NCBI RefSeq assembly: GCF_022095675.1
Contig: NZ_JAHYSG010000061.1
Location: 1-64,000, forward strand
Origin: Dactylosporangium sp. AC04546
Lineage (GTDB): Bacteria; Actinomycetota; Actinomycetes; Mycobacteriales; Micromonosporaceae
Reading direction: 5' to 3'
Length of the DNA: 64,000 nt
Shown: positions 41,330 to 49,955 of the stretch, piece by piece
Layout of the letters: each line of letters begins with the position of its first letter
Position numbering within the stretch: position 1 is the stretch's first letter
Program-made: the position numbers and the translations under genes
Notes under the pieces: generated by a model
Databases searched by the model: none
What the model was told of the DNA's origin: nothing
What the model saw: the letters and a program-made list of their open reading frames with translations, nothing else

Positions 41330-41833
41330 ATGCCTATGGTCACCATCCCGGCCGGTCAGGTCGCCGCCGGGCACCTCCCGCCCGTCTGCGCCCGCCACGG
41401 CGAGCAGGCGACGGCGACGAAGAAGGTCAACCTGATCTCGAAGCCGCCGGCCTGGGCCGCGGTGCTGATCATCGCCGGGGTGCTGCCGTACCTCATCGTG
41501 GTGATGGCCCTGCGCAAGACCGTCAAGGCGCCGGCCTGGCCGTGGTGCGCGAAGTGCACCAGCCAGCGCACCCGCAGCCTGCTCATCGGCCTCGGCCTGA
41601 TCGTGCTGTCGTTCGTCCTGATGATCGCGTTCGCGGCGGCCCAGAGCGACGCGGCGGCGTTCGGCATCCTGCTGGCCTTGATCGGCTTCCTGGCCGGCAT
41701 CATCGTGGCCGCCCGCGCCACGACCCAGGCGATCACCGGCGCCTTCGTGTCGAAGGACGGCAACCTGGTCGAGATCCCGAAGGCCGACGAGCGCTTCGCC
41801 TACGCCCTGCACCACCCGGGCGCGCGGGTCTAG
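41330..41833 (+). CDS. Hypothetical membrane protein with paired cysteines
   Basis: A 167-residue protein. The N-terminal 30 residues hold CARHG, and a later segment has PWCAKC, so a four-cysteine or Cys/His metal site may form between two cytoplasmic stretches. Three hydrophobic segments follow (WAAVLIIAGVLPYLIVVMAL, LLIGLGLIVLSFVLMIAFAA, FGILLALIGFLAGIIVAA). The C-terminus is soluble. GAGGAG precedes ATG 41330 (ATG 41336 is an alternative). The family is not recognised. A strong terminator follows. Confidence 0.65.
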   Translation: MPMVTIPAGQVAAGHLPPVCARHGEQATATKKVNLISKPPAWAAVLIIAGVLPYLIVVMALRKTVKAPAWPWCAKCTSQRTRSLLIGLGLIVLSFVLMIAFAAAQSDAAAFGILLALIGFLAGIIVAARATTQAITGAFVSKDGNLVEIPKADERFAYALHHPGARV

Positions 41834-41858
41834 CAGCAGCGGGTCCAGGAGCAGCGGA

Positions 41859-41895
41859 CGGGCCGCGCCGTCCGCCAACGAAGCGGCGCGGCCCG
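41859..41895 (+). terminator. Hairpin after the membrane-protein gene
   Basis: A perfect 12-bp stem (CGGGCCGCGCCG at 41859-41870, complement at 41884-41895) with a 13-base loop lies 26 bp after the stop codon. Confidence 0.8.
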
Positions 41896-41925
41896 CCTCC
41901 CCCGCCCTCAGGGGGAAGCGCTGCT

Positions 41926-41939
41926 AGAGAGCGCTCTCT
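41926..41939. promoter_or_regulatory. LacI-family operator
   Basis: AGAGAGCGCTCTCT, identical to the distal site of the glucanase gene at 19023-19036. Confidence 0.7.
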
Positions 41940-41984
41940 CAAGCCTTCCCTGTCACTCCGGTCAATGTCAAGGCCATCGCCTCG

Positions 41985-41996
41985 GAGAGCGCTCTC
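41985..41996. promoter_or_regulatory. LacI-family operator
   Basis: GAGAGCGCTCTC, centred 58 bp after the preceding site and 25 bp before the ATG of the TIGR04222 gene. The pair implies repression, probably by the same regulator as the glucanase. Confidence 0.7.
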
Positions 41997-42020
41997 TATC
42001 CCCTTGCCCACGCCAGGACA

Positions 42021-42872
42021 ATGACGGACATGGAACTCGCACTGTCGGGTGAGGCGTTCGTCTGGTGGTACGGGCTCTTCGCCTGCCTCGCCGCCGCCGC
42101 CGTGCTGCTGTGGCGGCGGCCCGTCACCCGCGGCCCCGAGGCCGGCGACCCGACGCCGCTCGAACTGGCGCTGCTCGCCGGCGGGAGCGCCCGCGCGATC
42201 GCCGCGTCGCTCGCCGCGCTGCGCGTCGCGCACGCCGTCGCCGCCGACGGGCTCACGCTGCGGCGCATCGGGCCGGCCCACGACGAGGCAACCGAGCTCG
42301 ACCGCGCGGTCCTCGACGCCGTCGGGCGGGAGGTCGCGCCCGACGAGGATCCCGCCGTACGGCGGATCGTCACCGCCGCCGGCCATTCCCTCGCCGAACG
42401 GGGGCTGCTGATCGACGCCCGGGCGCGGCGGCGGCTCCGCGAGGGCGCGATCCCGCTGGGCTCGCTCGCGCTGCTCGCGCTGCTGTTCGTGGCGGTGCGG
42501 CTGTCGTACCACCACCCGGTGACCCTGCACCTCGAGGCCGCGCTGGCCGTGGCCGCCGGTGGCGGCGCGCTCCTGCTGGTGCCGCGGCTGCCCCGGCGCA
42601 CCCGGGCGCTGCTCGACCGGCTGCGGGCCGAGGGCGGCTTCCTGCGCGACGGCTGGCACACGTTCGGCCCGCCGACCGCCGCGCTGGCGGTCGCCGTCCA
42701 CGGCCCGGACGTGATGGCGAGCATCGACCCGGCCTTCGCCGCGGCGGCGTCGCGGTCCACCGTGGACATTCCGCTGGACCGCCCGCGCCCACCGGAGGGC
42801 GAGGGCGCCGGGCCGGGGTTCGATCCCGGCCCGACGGGCCCGGTCGGCTGGTACTTCGGGGATCGCGAGTAG
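42021..42872 (+). CDS. TIGR04222-domain membrane protein
   Basis: A 283-residue protein with an N-terminal transmembrane segment (FVWWYGLFACLAAAAVLLW) and two more near residues 150-190 (LGSLALLALLFVAVRL, AALAVAAGGGALLLV). Between them is the typical TIGR04222 block ELALLAGGSARAIAASLAAL. Function is unknown; members are frequent in actinomycetes and often end in a Gly/Pro-rich tail, here GPGFDPGPTGPVGWYFGDRE. ATG 42021 has AGGACA upstream; ATG 42030 is an in-frame alternative. Two LacI-type operators lie immediately upstream. Confidence 0.8.
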   Translation: MTDMELALSGEAFVWWYGLFACLAAAAVLLWRRPVTRGPEAGDPTPLELALLAGGSARAIAASLAALRVAHAVAADGLTLRRIGPAHDEATELDRAVLDAVGREVAPDEDPAVRRIVTAAGHSLAERGLLIDARARRRLREGAIPLGSLALLALLFVAVRLSYHHPVTLHLEAALAVAAGGGALLLVPRLPRRTRALLDRLRAEGGFLRDGWHTFGPPTAALAVAVHGPDVMASIDPAFAAAASRSTVDIPLDRPRPPEGEGAGPGFDPGPTGPVGWYFGDRE

Positions 42873-42959
42873 GCCCCGCGTTTGCCGGTGCGCGGCGGCG
42901 GGTACCCAGGCCGCTCATGGATCGCATCGACCCGCCGATTCCCGCGTAACGTCTGCGCC

Positions 42960-43076
42960 ATGGCCGGTCCGAACGGGCTCGTCGTCGTGGGCGCGTCCGC
43001 CGGTGGCGTGCTGGCCCTGCGCGCCTTCGCCGGCGACGCCGGGCTCGTGCAGGACCCGGGCGAGGCCCGGTCATGA
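42960..43076 (+). pseudogene. CheB N-terminal remnant
   Basis: A 38-codon frame. Its first 26 residues contain LVVVGASAGGVLALRAF, the hallmark start of CheB protein-glutamate methylesterases (the serine nucleophile is in GASAGG). After that the homology stops. The stop overlaps the next gene's ATG (ATGA). Together with the pieces at 43802-44698 it looks like what is left of a CheB-CheR-PAS hybrid gene. Confidence 0.65.
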
Positions 43077-43789
43077 CCACGCTGACCTGCATCGCCGAGC
43101 CGGACCACCCGATCACCCTGATCCGGGCCGTCGGCCTGCTCACGTACGGCTCGGCGCCGCTGCTGCGCGAGGCGGCCGGCAAGGCGTTGACCGACCACCC
43201 GGACCTGCTGCTCATCGACGTCTCCGGAGTCGAGGTGCTCGACGACATGACACTCACCGTGTTCCCGGCACTGGCTTCGCAGGCGGCGGAGCGGGAGGTC
43301 TCGGTGATGCTCGTCGGGCCGTCGCCGACCCTGGCCGGCCACCTGGAGTCGCTGGCGATCGGCCGGCGGCTGCCGGTGTTCGCCAGCCGGGCCGAGGCCG
43401 AGGCCGCACACGACCGACGGCCCGGCCCGCGGCGGATCTCGGCCGACCTGCCGGACGAACCCGCGGCGACCCACCTGGCTCGCGCGTTCGTCGACCGGAC
43501 CTGCGCCCGCTGGCGGATCCGCCCGCTGGCCGACCACGCCGCGCTCGTCGCGACGGAGCTGGTCGCCAACGCGGTCCAGCACGCCAGGACCGCCGCGGTC
43601 ATCTCGCTCGCGCTGCGCCAGCATTACCTGCACCTCAGCGTCCGCGACGGCAGCCACGAACGGCCGCGCCGCTCCCCCGAGGGCCACGGTCTGCTCATCG
43701 TCGAGGCGCTCGCGGCCAGCTGGGGCTGCGTCCAGACCACCGACGGGAAGGCGATGTGGGCGACGCTGCGGCTGCCCGGCGCGCGGTAG
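43073..43789 (+). CDS. STAS - HATPase fusion regulator
   Basis: A 238-residue cytoplasmic protein. Residues 1-110 form a STAS (anti-anti-sigma-like) domain with the key serine-bearing strand LLLIDVSGVEVLDDMTLTVF. Residues 120-235 form a HATPase_c_2 domain: the N-box LVATELVANAVQHAR, LSVRDGSHERP in place of the G1 box, and GHGLLIVEALAASWG as G2. A STAS domain joined to its own kinase-like domain suggests a self-contained partner-switch unit. It sits between fragments of a broken CheB-CheR gene and overlaps the CheB remnant by 4 bp. Confidence 0.85.
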   Translation: MTTLTCIAEPDHPITLIRAVGLLTYGSAPLLREAAGKALTDHPDLLLIDVSGVEVLDDMTLTVFPALASQAAEREVSVMLVGPSPTLAGHLESLAIGRRLPVFASRAEAEAAHDRRPGPRRISADLPDEPAATHLARAFVDRTCARWRIRPLADHAALVATELVANAVQHARTAAVISLALRQHYLHLSVRDGSHERPRRSPEGHGLLIVEALAASWGCVQTTDGKAMWATLRLPGAR

Positions 43790-43801
43790 CGTAACGTGCC
43801 C

Positions 43802-44698
43802 GTGACCGAGCCACGACCCGGCTTCGAGGCACTGCTGCTGCATTGAAAGAGGCGCGCGGCTTCGACCTCACCGGGTACAAGCGCTCCAGCCTGACGCGCC
43901 GCGTCGGCCGGCGGATGGCACAGGTGGACATCGCGGACCACGCCGCCGTCCGCCCGCGACGTCGGCCGGCCGTTGCGCGACCTCGACCTGTCGTACCGCC
44001 CGGTGGAGCTGCTCGGCCACATCGAGCAGGCGCAGCTGGAGCGGCGGATCATCAAGCTCGACGGTGTCGAGCTGGTCAACGCCGCGGGCGAGTCGGTCTT
44101 CCTCGACATCCAGATCAAGCCGCTCGTCGACGGCGACGCCGCCCGGCTCGGCGCGGTCGTCATCGTCCAGGACATGACCGCGTCGCGGCGCCTCCAGGAG
44201 GAGCTGGAGCACGCGAACCGGCAGCTGGAGACGGCCTGCGAGGAGCTGCAGTCCACCAACGAGGAGCTCCAGTCGACCAACGACGAACTCCAGTCCATCA
44301 ACGACGAGCTCAACCACGCGAACTCGTTCATGGAGGCGGTCCTCAGCAGCCTCCAGGCCGGCGTGATCGTGCTCAACCGCGACCTGCAGATCCTGGTCTG
44401 GAACCGTCGCGCCACGGACCTGTGGGGGCTACGCTCGGACGAGGCGGTCGGCCAGCACCTCCCAAACATCGACATTGGTCTATCGATGGCCGAGCTGCGA
44501 CCGCTCATCCGCGACGTGCTCGACGGCCGCACGACGCCCGCAGCGTCGACCCGGACCGCGGTCAACCGCCGCGGCCGTCAGGTGGAGATCCGGGTGGTGT
44601 GCTCACCCCTGACGAGTGAATTGGCCGGCGTGATCGGGGTGATCCTGATCATGGAGGTGCCCGCGTCTCCCGCTGCGGGCCAGGCCGAACCGCCATAG
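43802..44698 (+). pseudogene. Decayed CheR - PAS part of a CheB/CheR hybrid
   Basis: The GTG-led frame at 43802 encodes FEALLLH and then stops. One base out of phase, LKEARGFDLTGYKRSSLTRR continues what must have been the CheR N-terminal helix domain. After another break near 43945 the frame resumes with DVGRPLRDLDLSY, which normally follows the CheR catalytic domain. About 200 residues of that domain are missing. The intact remainder (from ATG 43973, 241 residues) keeps a PAS-like strand set, the coiled-coil stretch ELQSTNEELQSTNDELQSIN, and a second PAS domain (AGVIVLNRDLQILVWNRRAT). That last part could still be translated as a PAS protein. Confidence 0.7.
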
Positions 44699-44727
44699 TC
44701 TGGGCGAAACGGCGGGAAGGGGGCAAG

Positions 44728-45864
44728 GTGGACCTGACCATCACCGTGGCGACGCGGCGCGCCGCGAGCGTCCTGCAGGTCACCGGCGCCCTGGACTACG
44801 CCTCCGTGCCCTACCTGCGGCAGGTCGTCTTCGAGCTCTTCGACGCGGGCGACCGCGACATCGTCGTCGAGACCTCCGGCCTGCGCCTGCTCGACGCCGC
44901 CTCGATCAAGGTCCTGCTGTACCTCCAGCACCGCGGCCAGCAGCTCGACGCCAAGGTCCGCCTGACCGGCACGGCCGGCACGGCGCTGACCGCGCTGGAG
45001 ATCGCCGGGGTGGCCAAGCAGCTCGGCGTCTTCGAGGACGTCGACGTCGCCTGGGCCGCGACCGCCCCAGACCGCCACGAGATCGACCTCGAGACGCTGC
45101 ACCTCGTGCAGGGCCACTGGCCGGCCGAGGTCACCGAGCTGCTGTCCCGCCTGCAGGAGCTGCGCCCCGACGACCCGGCCCGCAAGCGGGCCCGCGACGA
45201 CGTCATCGAGCTGTGCCTGCCGGCCGCCCGCCGCCTGGCCCGTCGCTACGGCGCCACCGGCGAGCCGCTCAACGACCTCGTCCAGGTCGCCTGCCTGGGC
45301 CTGGTGAAGGCGGTCGACGGCTTCGACGCCTCCCGGGGCATCGAGTTCGGGACCTACGCCACGCCCACGATCGTCGGGGAGATCAAGCGGTACTTCCGGG
45401 ACCGCACCTGGGGCATCCGCCTGCCCCGCCGCCTGCAGGAGCTCCGCCTGGCCGTCAACAAGGCCCGCGACGACCTGGTCCAGACCCTGGGCCGCTCCCC
45501 CACGGTCCCGGATCTCGCCGCCCACCTGGAGGTCGACGAGGAGCAGGTGATCGAGGTGATCGGCGCCCTGCACGCGTACCGCCCGATGTCCCTGGACGCC
45601 CCCACCACCGGCGCCGACGACGAGGCGACGCTCCAGGACGCCATAGGCTCGGACGAGCCGGAGTTCGTCCTCGTGGACTACCGCGAGTCGCTGCACGTGC
45701 TGATCGACCGCCTCCCGGAGCGCGAGCAGCGCATCTTGACGCTCCGCTTCTACGGCAACCTGACCCAGGCGGAGATCGCCGACCAGGTGGGCCTGTCCCA
45801 GATGCACGTGAGCCGCCTGCTCCGCCAGTCGCTGAACTTCCTCCGCCGCCGCCTGACCGAGTAA
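44728..45864 (+). CDS. STAS domain fused to a SigB/SigF-type sigma factor
   Basis: A 378-residue protein. Residues 1-110 are an anti-anti-sigma STAS domain (LQVTGALDYASVPYLRQVVF, and LRLLDAASIKVLLYLQH with the usual DAAS motif). After a 35-residue linker comes a complete group 3 sigma factor: region 2 with EPLNDLVQVACLGLVKAVDG and FGTYATPTIVGEIKRYFRD, region 3 with LGRSPTVPDLAAHLEVDEEQ, and region 4 with LTQAEIADQVGLSQMHVSRL. SigB/SigF factors are normally held by an anti-sigma kinase released by a separate STAS protein. Here both reside on one chain. The start is GTG 44728 with GGAAGGGGG upstream. Confidence 0.9.
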   Translation: MDLTITVATRRAASVLQVTGALDYASVPYLRQVVFELFDAGDRDIVVETSGLRLLDAASIKVLLYLQHRGQQLDAKVRLTGTAGTALTALEIAGVAKQLGVFEDVDVAWAATAPDRHEIDLETLHLVQGHWPAEVTELLSRLQELRPDDPARKRARDDVIELCLPAARRLARRYGATGEPLNDLVQVACLGLVKAVDGFDASRGIEFGTYATPTIVGEIKRYFRDRTWGIRLPRRLQELRLAVNKARDDLVQTLGRSPTVPDLAAHLEVDEEQVIEVIGALHAYRPMSLDAPTTGADDEATLQDAIGSDEPEFVLVDYRESLHVLIDRLPEREQRILTLRFYGNLTQAEIADQVGLSQMHVSRLLRQSLNFLRRRLTE

Positions 45865-46230
45865 CCCCATGATCAAGGGAAAGATCCGGCTGCCATGGCA
45901 ACCAGCTGTTTCCCACGATCAACCCCGTCCGCAGCGCCCACGGTCGACGGTCCCGCCGGGTGCGCGAAATATCCGATAAATCGGACTCATTGATCGCGCG
46001 GCAAGTGACGAGGCGCGGGCCGCCGGGGCGCTCGACTTTTCTTGGGTGGCACCGACCGCAATCACGACCGGCAGGACAGGGACCAGGAGACGGCCGCCAC
46101 CGTGGGAGGCCCGGCCCTGAAGGCGCCGGACAGGTGGAATCGCGAGCCACCGCACCCCACCAGCCGGGAACCTGCGCTGCTGAGCCGGGAGCATGCCGAC
46201 ATCGTCCCCAGGCCGGCATGCTCCCCCGGC
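45865..46230. other. 366-bp gap with two hairpins
   Basis: No gene is supported. TGATCAAGGGAAA (45870-45882) and TTTCCCACGATCA (45909-45921) form an imperfect hairpin right after the sigma gene. CGCGAAATATCCG at 45963-45975 is also present, in reverse, in the loop of the inverted repeat at 61224-61308. The rest shows nothing I recognise. Confidence 0.5.
46187..46225 (-). terminator. Hairpin after the giant membrane-protein gene
   Basis: A perfect 12-bp stem (GGGAGCATGCCG at 46187-46198, complement at 46214-46225) with a 15-base loop begins 6 bp beyond the TAG of the minus-strand gene. Confidence 0.75.
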
Positions 46231-49200
46231 CTACGAGACTGCGGGCGCCGTCGAGGCGCCCGGCCCCGACGATGCCGGACCGGGCGGGGACGCCAACCCA
46301 CCTGGCGCCGCCAACCCCGGGGCGGGCGCCGCCGAACCGCCGGGTGCTGCCGGCCCAGAGGCTGGAAGCGCGCCGGACGACGCCGCCGAGCCCGTAGGTG
46401 ACGGTGGTCCGCCGGGCGCTGCCGGCCCAGGAGCGGGAGCAACGCCGGACGACGCCGCCGAGCCCGTACGTGACGGTCCGCCAGGGGCCGCCGGGCCCGG
46501 TGGAAGCGTCTGGCCGGTGGACGGCGTCGGCCGCCGTGGCAGGGCCGGCAGCGGCGAGGCCGCCGGGCCGGCAGCGCCGCCCGGGCCCGCCGCGGCCGGG
46601 TGGGACTGCGGGGTCCCACCAGCGCCCAGGGGCACGGCGGAGGCGGAGCCCGTGCGGGTCGGCGGGCCGCCGCGACCCGGTAAGGCGTGGGCCGGGCGGC
46701 GCGGTGGGCGGCGGCCCAGGGAGAGCAGCACACCGGTGACCATCAGCAGCAGGCCGGCCAGCGCGGTGAACAGCGGCAGGGACGTGGGGATGCCGAGGTA
46801 CACCGTGATGCCCAGGATCCGCGACAACCCCCACGGCAGCAGCGCCAGCTGGTCGTTCCAGACCGTGAGCGCGCGCTCCAGGCCGATCACCGCCACCACC
46901 GCCGACAGCACCGCGAGGGGGGCGCCGAACGTGGCCAGGGCGGCGCCCACGGTGCGGCGGCGCAGGAGGCCGTAGCGGTCGCGCAGGACCAGGGCGGTGG
47001 CGACGAACAGCCAGGCGAAGGCGGCGAAGGCGACGATGACGTACGCCGCGCGCCAGCCCGGCGACGTCCAGAACACGAACCAGTAGTGGCCCGGGCCGCG
47101 CAGGGCCAGCGCGGCCAGGAGGAGGACGGTGCGCAGGAGGGCGACGCCGCCGATCACCGCCCACAGGTGGAACGGGTCGCGGCGGCCGACGACGAGCCGG
47201 GCGGTGGCCGCGAACAGGAGCCAGCCGCCGAGCGTGACCAGCACGTGCGCCGGGGCGGCGAACCAGGTGAAGACCAGGCGGCTGGCGACCAGCGCGGCGA
47301 GCGGGACGGCGATCACGAGCACCCGGTCGACGGGGCTCGGCATCTCGTCGAGGTCGGCGAGGCGCCACGGCCGCAGCGCGCCGAGGCTGAGCGCGCGCAG
47401 GCCGCGGGCGCCCGGCGAGCCGGGGCGGCGCAGGGCGCCGCGCAGCAGCACGAGCAGGAGCAGCAGGAGCAGGGCGCGGGCGGTCCAGGCCATCGCGACG
47501 TCGCGGTCGGCCCGCTCGGCGCCGAGGTCGGCGGCCGTGAAGTTGTACGCCGGCAGGTCCACGTCGCCGCCGTAGCGGGTCAGGTGGGCGTCGCGCGCCG
47601 ACCGGTAGCGGGACTCGGCCTCCTTCCACGCCGTGTGGGCGGACGAGGAGCCGGTGTCGAGCCACTGGGCGTGGCGCAGCACCGTCGCCCGGTAGGCGCT
47701 CAGGGTGCGCAACAGGTCCACCTCATACGACAGCGTGTCGATGAGCCGGGCCCGCTGGGTCGCGTCGCGCCAGGTCGCCGGGTCGGTCGCGGCCACCTCG
47801 TCGTGCATCAGGGCGGCGAGCGTCACCGCCCGCTCCCCGTCGGCGATCGCCTCGTCGACCCGGCCGCGGCTCACCGCATAGATGCTGTCGAGGGCCGCCG
47901 AGTCGCCGGTGACGATGTCCCACTCGAAGATCCACATCATCGGCGGGGGCTCCAGGCCGAGCGCGCGCACCGAGTGGTCGGCGTAGGGCGAGAGGTAGAG
48001 CCCCTTGGTCACCGCCTCGCGGGACATCGCCATCATGCGCCCGATCGCGGCGACCGTGCGCGGGTCCTCGGAGAACGTCTGCCGGGCCCAGTCGGCGGTG
48101 ATCCGCGCCGCCGGCGTCTGCGGGTCGTGTGCGAGGCGGCCCATCGCGTAGGAGTTCAGGTCGTACAGCTGCCAGAACCCGCTGCGCAGCAGCAGCGACA
48201 TCGGCCCGGCGCGCAGCGGCCCGCCGTCCTGCGTCCAGGTCCACACGCCCTCGACGTGCGGGTTGGCGGCGAGGAACCGCTGGAGGGCCTGCTGGTGCAG
48301 CACCGTGAGGTCGTTGGGCAGCGCCCCGAAGCCCTCGAACTCCCGCCGCGACTGGAACTCCACGATCCGCCGCTGCGAGCCGGTGGTGAGCGTCGGGTTG
48401 AGCGGCAGGTGGCTGTAGAAGTCGCCCGCGCTGTACTTCGTGGAGACGATCAGGTGCGGGTCGTCGATGCCGCCGAGGACCTCCTCGTAGGAGGCCGGGT
48501 TGGTGTGCAGGTCGCCGACCGCGCCCACGCCGACCGTCCACGTCCGGAAGATGACGTCCTTGCCGGCCGCGCCGGCCGTGTGCAGCAGCGCGGTGAGCAT
48601 CGCCCGCACCCCGGCGGCGCTCGTGACGGCGATCCGCGACGAGTAGTCCCAGCCGGGCTGCTTGTAGACGTCGCCGCCCTCGCCGACGCGCACCATGAGG
48701 CCGCTGACGAACGGCATCCGGTCGAACAGCTCCGCGAGCCCCACCTGGTACACCTGCCAGAACCGGGCGCTCGTGGTGTCGAGCCCGCCGGTCGCGCGCT
48801 CCAGGAAGCGCTCCAGGGGCGGGGACAGCGCCAGCATGTCGGTGAGCAGGTAGACCCGCATGCTCATGTCCCGCGCGTAGCGGAACACCGGCCCGAACGC
48901 CGCGACCAGCGCCTCCGCGCGGGCGATGTGGTCGTCGCCCTCCGGATAGACGGCGTGCCCGTCGCCGATGGCGGAGAAGGTGACGTACTCCAGGAAGCCC
49001 GGCACGACCACGCCGTTATACCCCTGGGCGAGGGCATGGCCGACGAACTCCTGGAACTCGCGCGAGATCCGGTCGACGGCGGCCTTGTCCACCCACGGCG
49101 CCTCGGGCAGCAGCGCACTGCCGACGACGTCGGTGTTCAGCGAGTAGTCGGTGCCGGCGGCGAACTCGGCGACGTCGGGCTCACGCCCCACGGCGCCGGC

Positions 49201-49740
49201 ATCGGTGAGCCGCAGCCCGAGCCGCGGCGTGATCTCCTTGCCGCGCTGGTCGGCCGGCAGCACCTCGGCGCCGGAGCGGATGCGGTCGGCCACCGTGTAG
49301 AGCCCGGTCGCGGCCCCGGCCAGGTCGGCGGCCTCGACGACCAGCGCGCCCGGCGCGCCGGCCAGCCGGAACGACTCGGGCGTCACCGCGGGCACGAGGC
49401 GCACGTCGAGCCCGCCCGGCGCGGTCTGCTCGCCCGGCGTCTCCTGCACGACGGCGGGCCGGGGGCGGCCCCGCTGCTGCACCGCGTCGGCGACGGCGGT
49501 GGCGGCGAGCCGCAGCCGGGCCACGGCCGGGACCCGGATCGCGGTGATCGGCGGCGGCGCCGCGGCGTCCTGCGGCGGCGCGGCCTCGGCCGGCTCGGCC
49601 GGCACGCTCGCCGGCGTGTAGCTGAGCCCGAGCGCGCCGGAGACGCCCCAGGCCACGGCGGCGCCCAGGGCAAGGACCACCGCCGCCGCGATGAGCGGCA
49701 GCCGCGGCGAGCGGACCCGGCGTTCGATCACGGGGCACAT
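46231..49740 (-). CDS. Giant membrane protein with glycosidase-like ectodomain
   Basis: A 1,169-residue protein. An N-terminal anchor (LPLIAAAVVLALGAAVAWGV) is followed by about 700 extracellular residues. These include an alpha/beta unit (DVRLVPAVTPESFRLAGAPG, then GLYTVADRIRSG) of the kind that precedes catalytic barrels in GH67 and GH20 enzymes, and a barrel-like part with many W/Y motifs (YNGVVVPGFLEYVTF, GVWTWTQDGGPL). A cluster of seven or so membrane segments follows (residues 745-1020), then a Pro/Ala/Gly tail with imperfect repeats of GPAAPGG. The start is ATG 49740 without a clear ribosome-binding site; GTG 49731 is an alternative. Action on an alpha-linked uronic or similar glycan is a guess. 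Confidence 0.6.
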   Translation of the reverse strand: MCPVIERRVRSPRLPLIAAAVVLALGAAVAWGVSGALGLSYTPASVPAEPAEAAPPQDAAAPPPITAIRVPAVARLRLAATAVADAVQQRGRPRPAVVQETPGEQTAPGGLDVRLVPAVTPESFRLAGAPGALVVEAADLAGAATGLYTVADRIRSGAEVLPADQRGKEITPRLGLRLTDAGAVGREPDVAEFAAGTDYSLNTDVVGSALLPEAPWVDKAAVDRISREFQEFVGHALAQGYNGVVVPGFLEYVTFSAIGDGHAVYPEGDDHIARAEALVAAFGPVFRYARDMSMRVYLLTDMLALSPPLERFLERATGGLDTTSARFWQVYQVGLAELFDRMPFVSGLMVRVGEGGDVYKQPGWDYSSRIAVTSAAGVRAMLTALLHTAGAAGKDVIFRTWTVGVGAVGDLHTNPASYEEVLGGIDDPHLIVSTKYSAGDFYSHLPLNPTLTTGSQRRIVEFQSRREFEGFGALPNDLTVLHQQALQRFLAANPHVEGVWTWTQDGGPLRAGPMSLLLRSGFWQLYDLNSYAMGRLAHDPQTPAARITADWARQTFSEDPRTVAAIGRMMAMSREAVTKGLYLSPYADHSVRALGLEPPPMMWIFEWDIVTGDSAALDSIYAVSRGRVDEAIADGERAVTLAALMHDEVAATDPATWRDATQRARLIDTLSYEVDLLRTLSAYRATVLRHAQWLDTGSSSAHTAWKEAESRYRSARDAHLTRYGGDVDLPAYNFTAADLGAERADRDVAMAWTARALLLLLLLVLLRGALRRPGSPGARGLRALSLGALRPWRLADLDEMPSPVDRVLVIAVPLAALVASRLVFTWFAAPAHVLVTLGGWLLFAATARLVVGRRDPFHLWAVIGGVALLRTVLLLAALALRGPGHYWFVFWTSPGWRAAYVIVAFAAFAWLFVATALVLRDRYGLLRRRTVGAALATFGAPLAVLSAVVAVIGLERALTVWNDQLALLPWGLSRILGITVYLGIPTSLPLFTALAGLLLMVTGVLLSLGRRPPRRPAHALPGRGGPPTRTGSASAVPLGAGGTPQSHPAAAGPGGAAGPAASPLPALPRRPTPSTGQTLPPGPAAPGGPSRTGSAASSGVAPAPGPAAPGGPPSPTGSAASSGALPASGPAAPGGSAAPAPGLAAPGGLASPPGPASSGPGASTAPAVS

Positions 49741-49775
49741 CGTAGGTCCAGGGGCCGACAGTTTTTTACCTCCCC

Positions 49776-49927
49776 GGGCTTCGCCCGCGGTTTCGTGGGG
49801 GGTTCCCACCCCACACCCCCCACGCGCCGCTACGCGACGCACGCTGTTCCTAGCTCCACGGGCTTCGCCCGCGGTTCCGTGGGGGGTTCCCACCCCACAC
49901 CCCCCCATGCGCCGCTGCGCGACGCAC
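49776..49927. repeat. Two tandem copies of a 67-bp hairpin repeat
   Basis: Copies at 49776-49842 and 49860-49927 are nearly identical. Each begins GGGCTTCGCCCGCGG, continues through GTGGGGGGTTCCCACCCC and ends GACGCAC. Each can fold into GGGCGAAGCCC and GGGG/CCCC hairpins. They fill the gap between two minus-strand genes and are related to the array beside the tRNA (16312-16396). One of them probably also serves as terminator of the CHAT gene. Confidence 0.8.
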
Positions 49928-49955
49928 TTCTTGGCCTCGCGGAAGTTTCTTGTAC

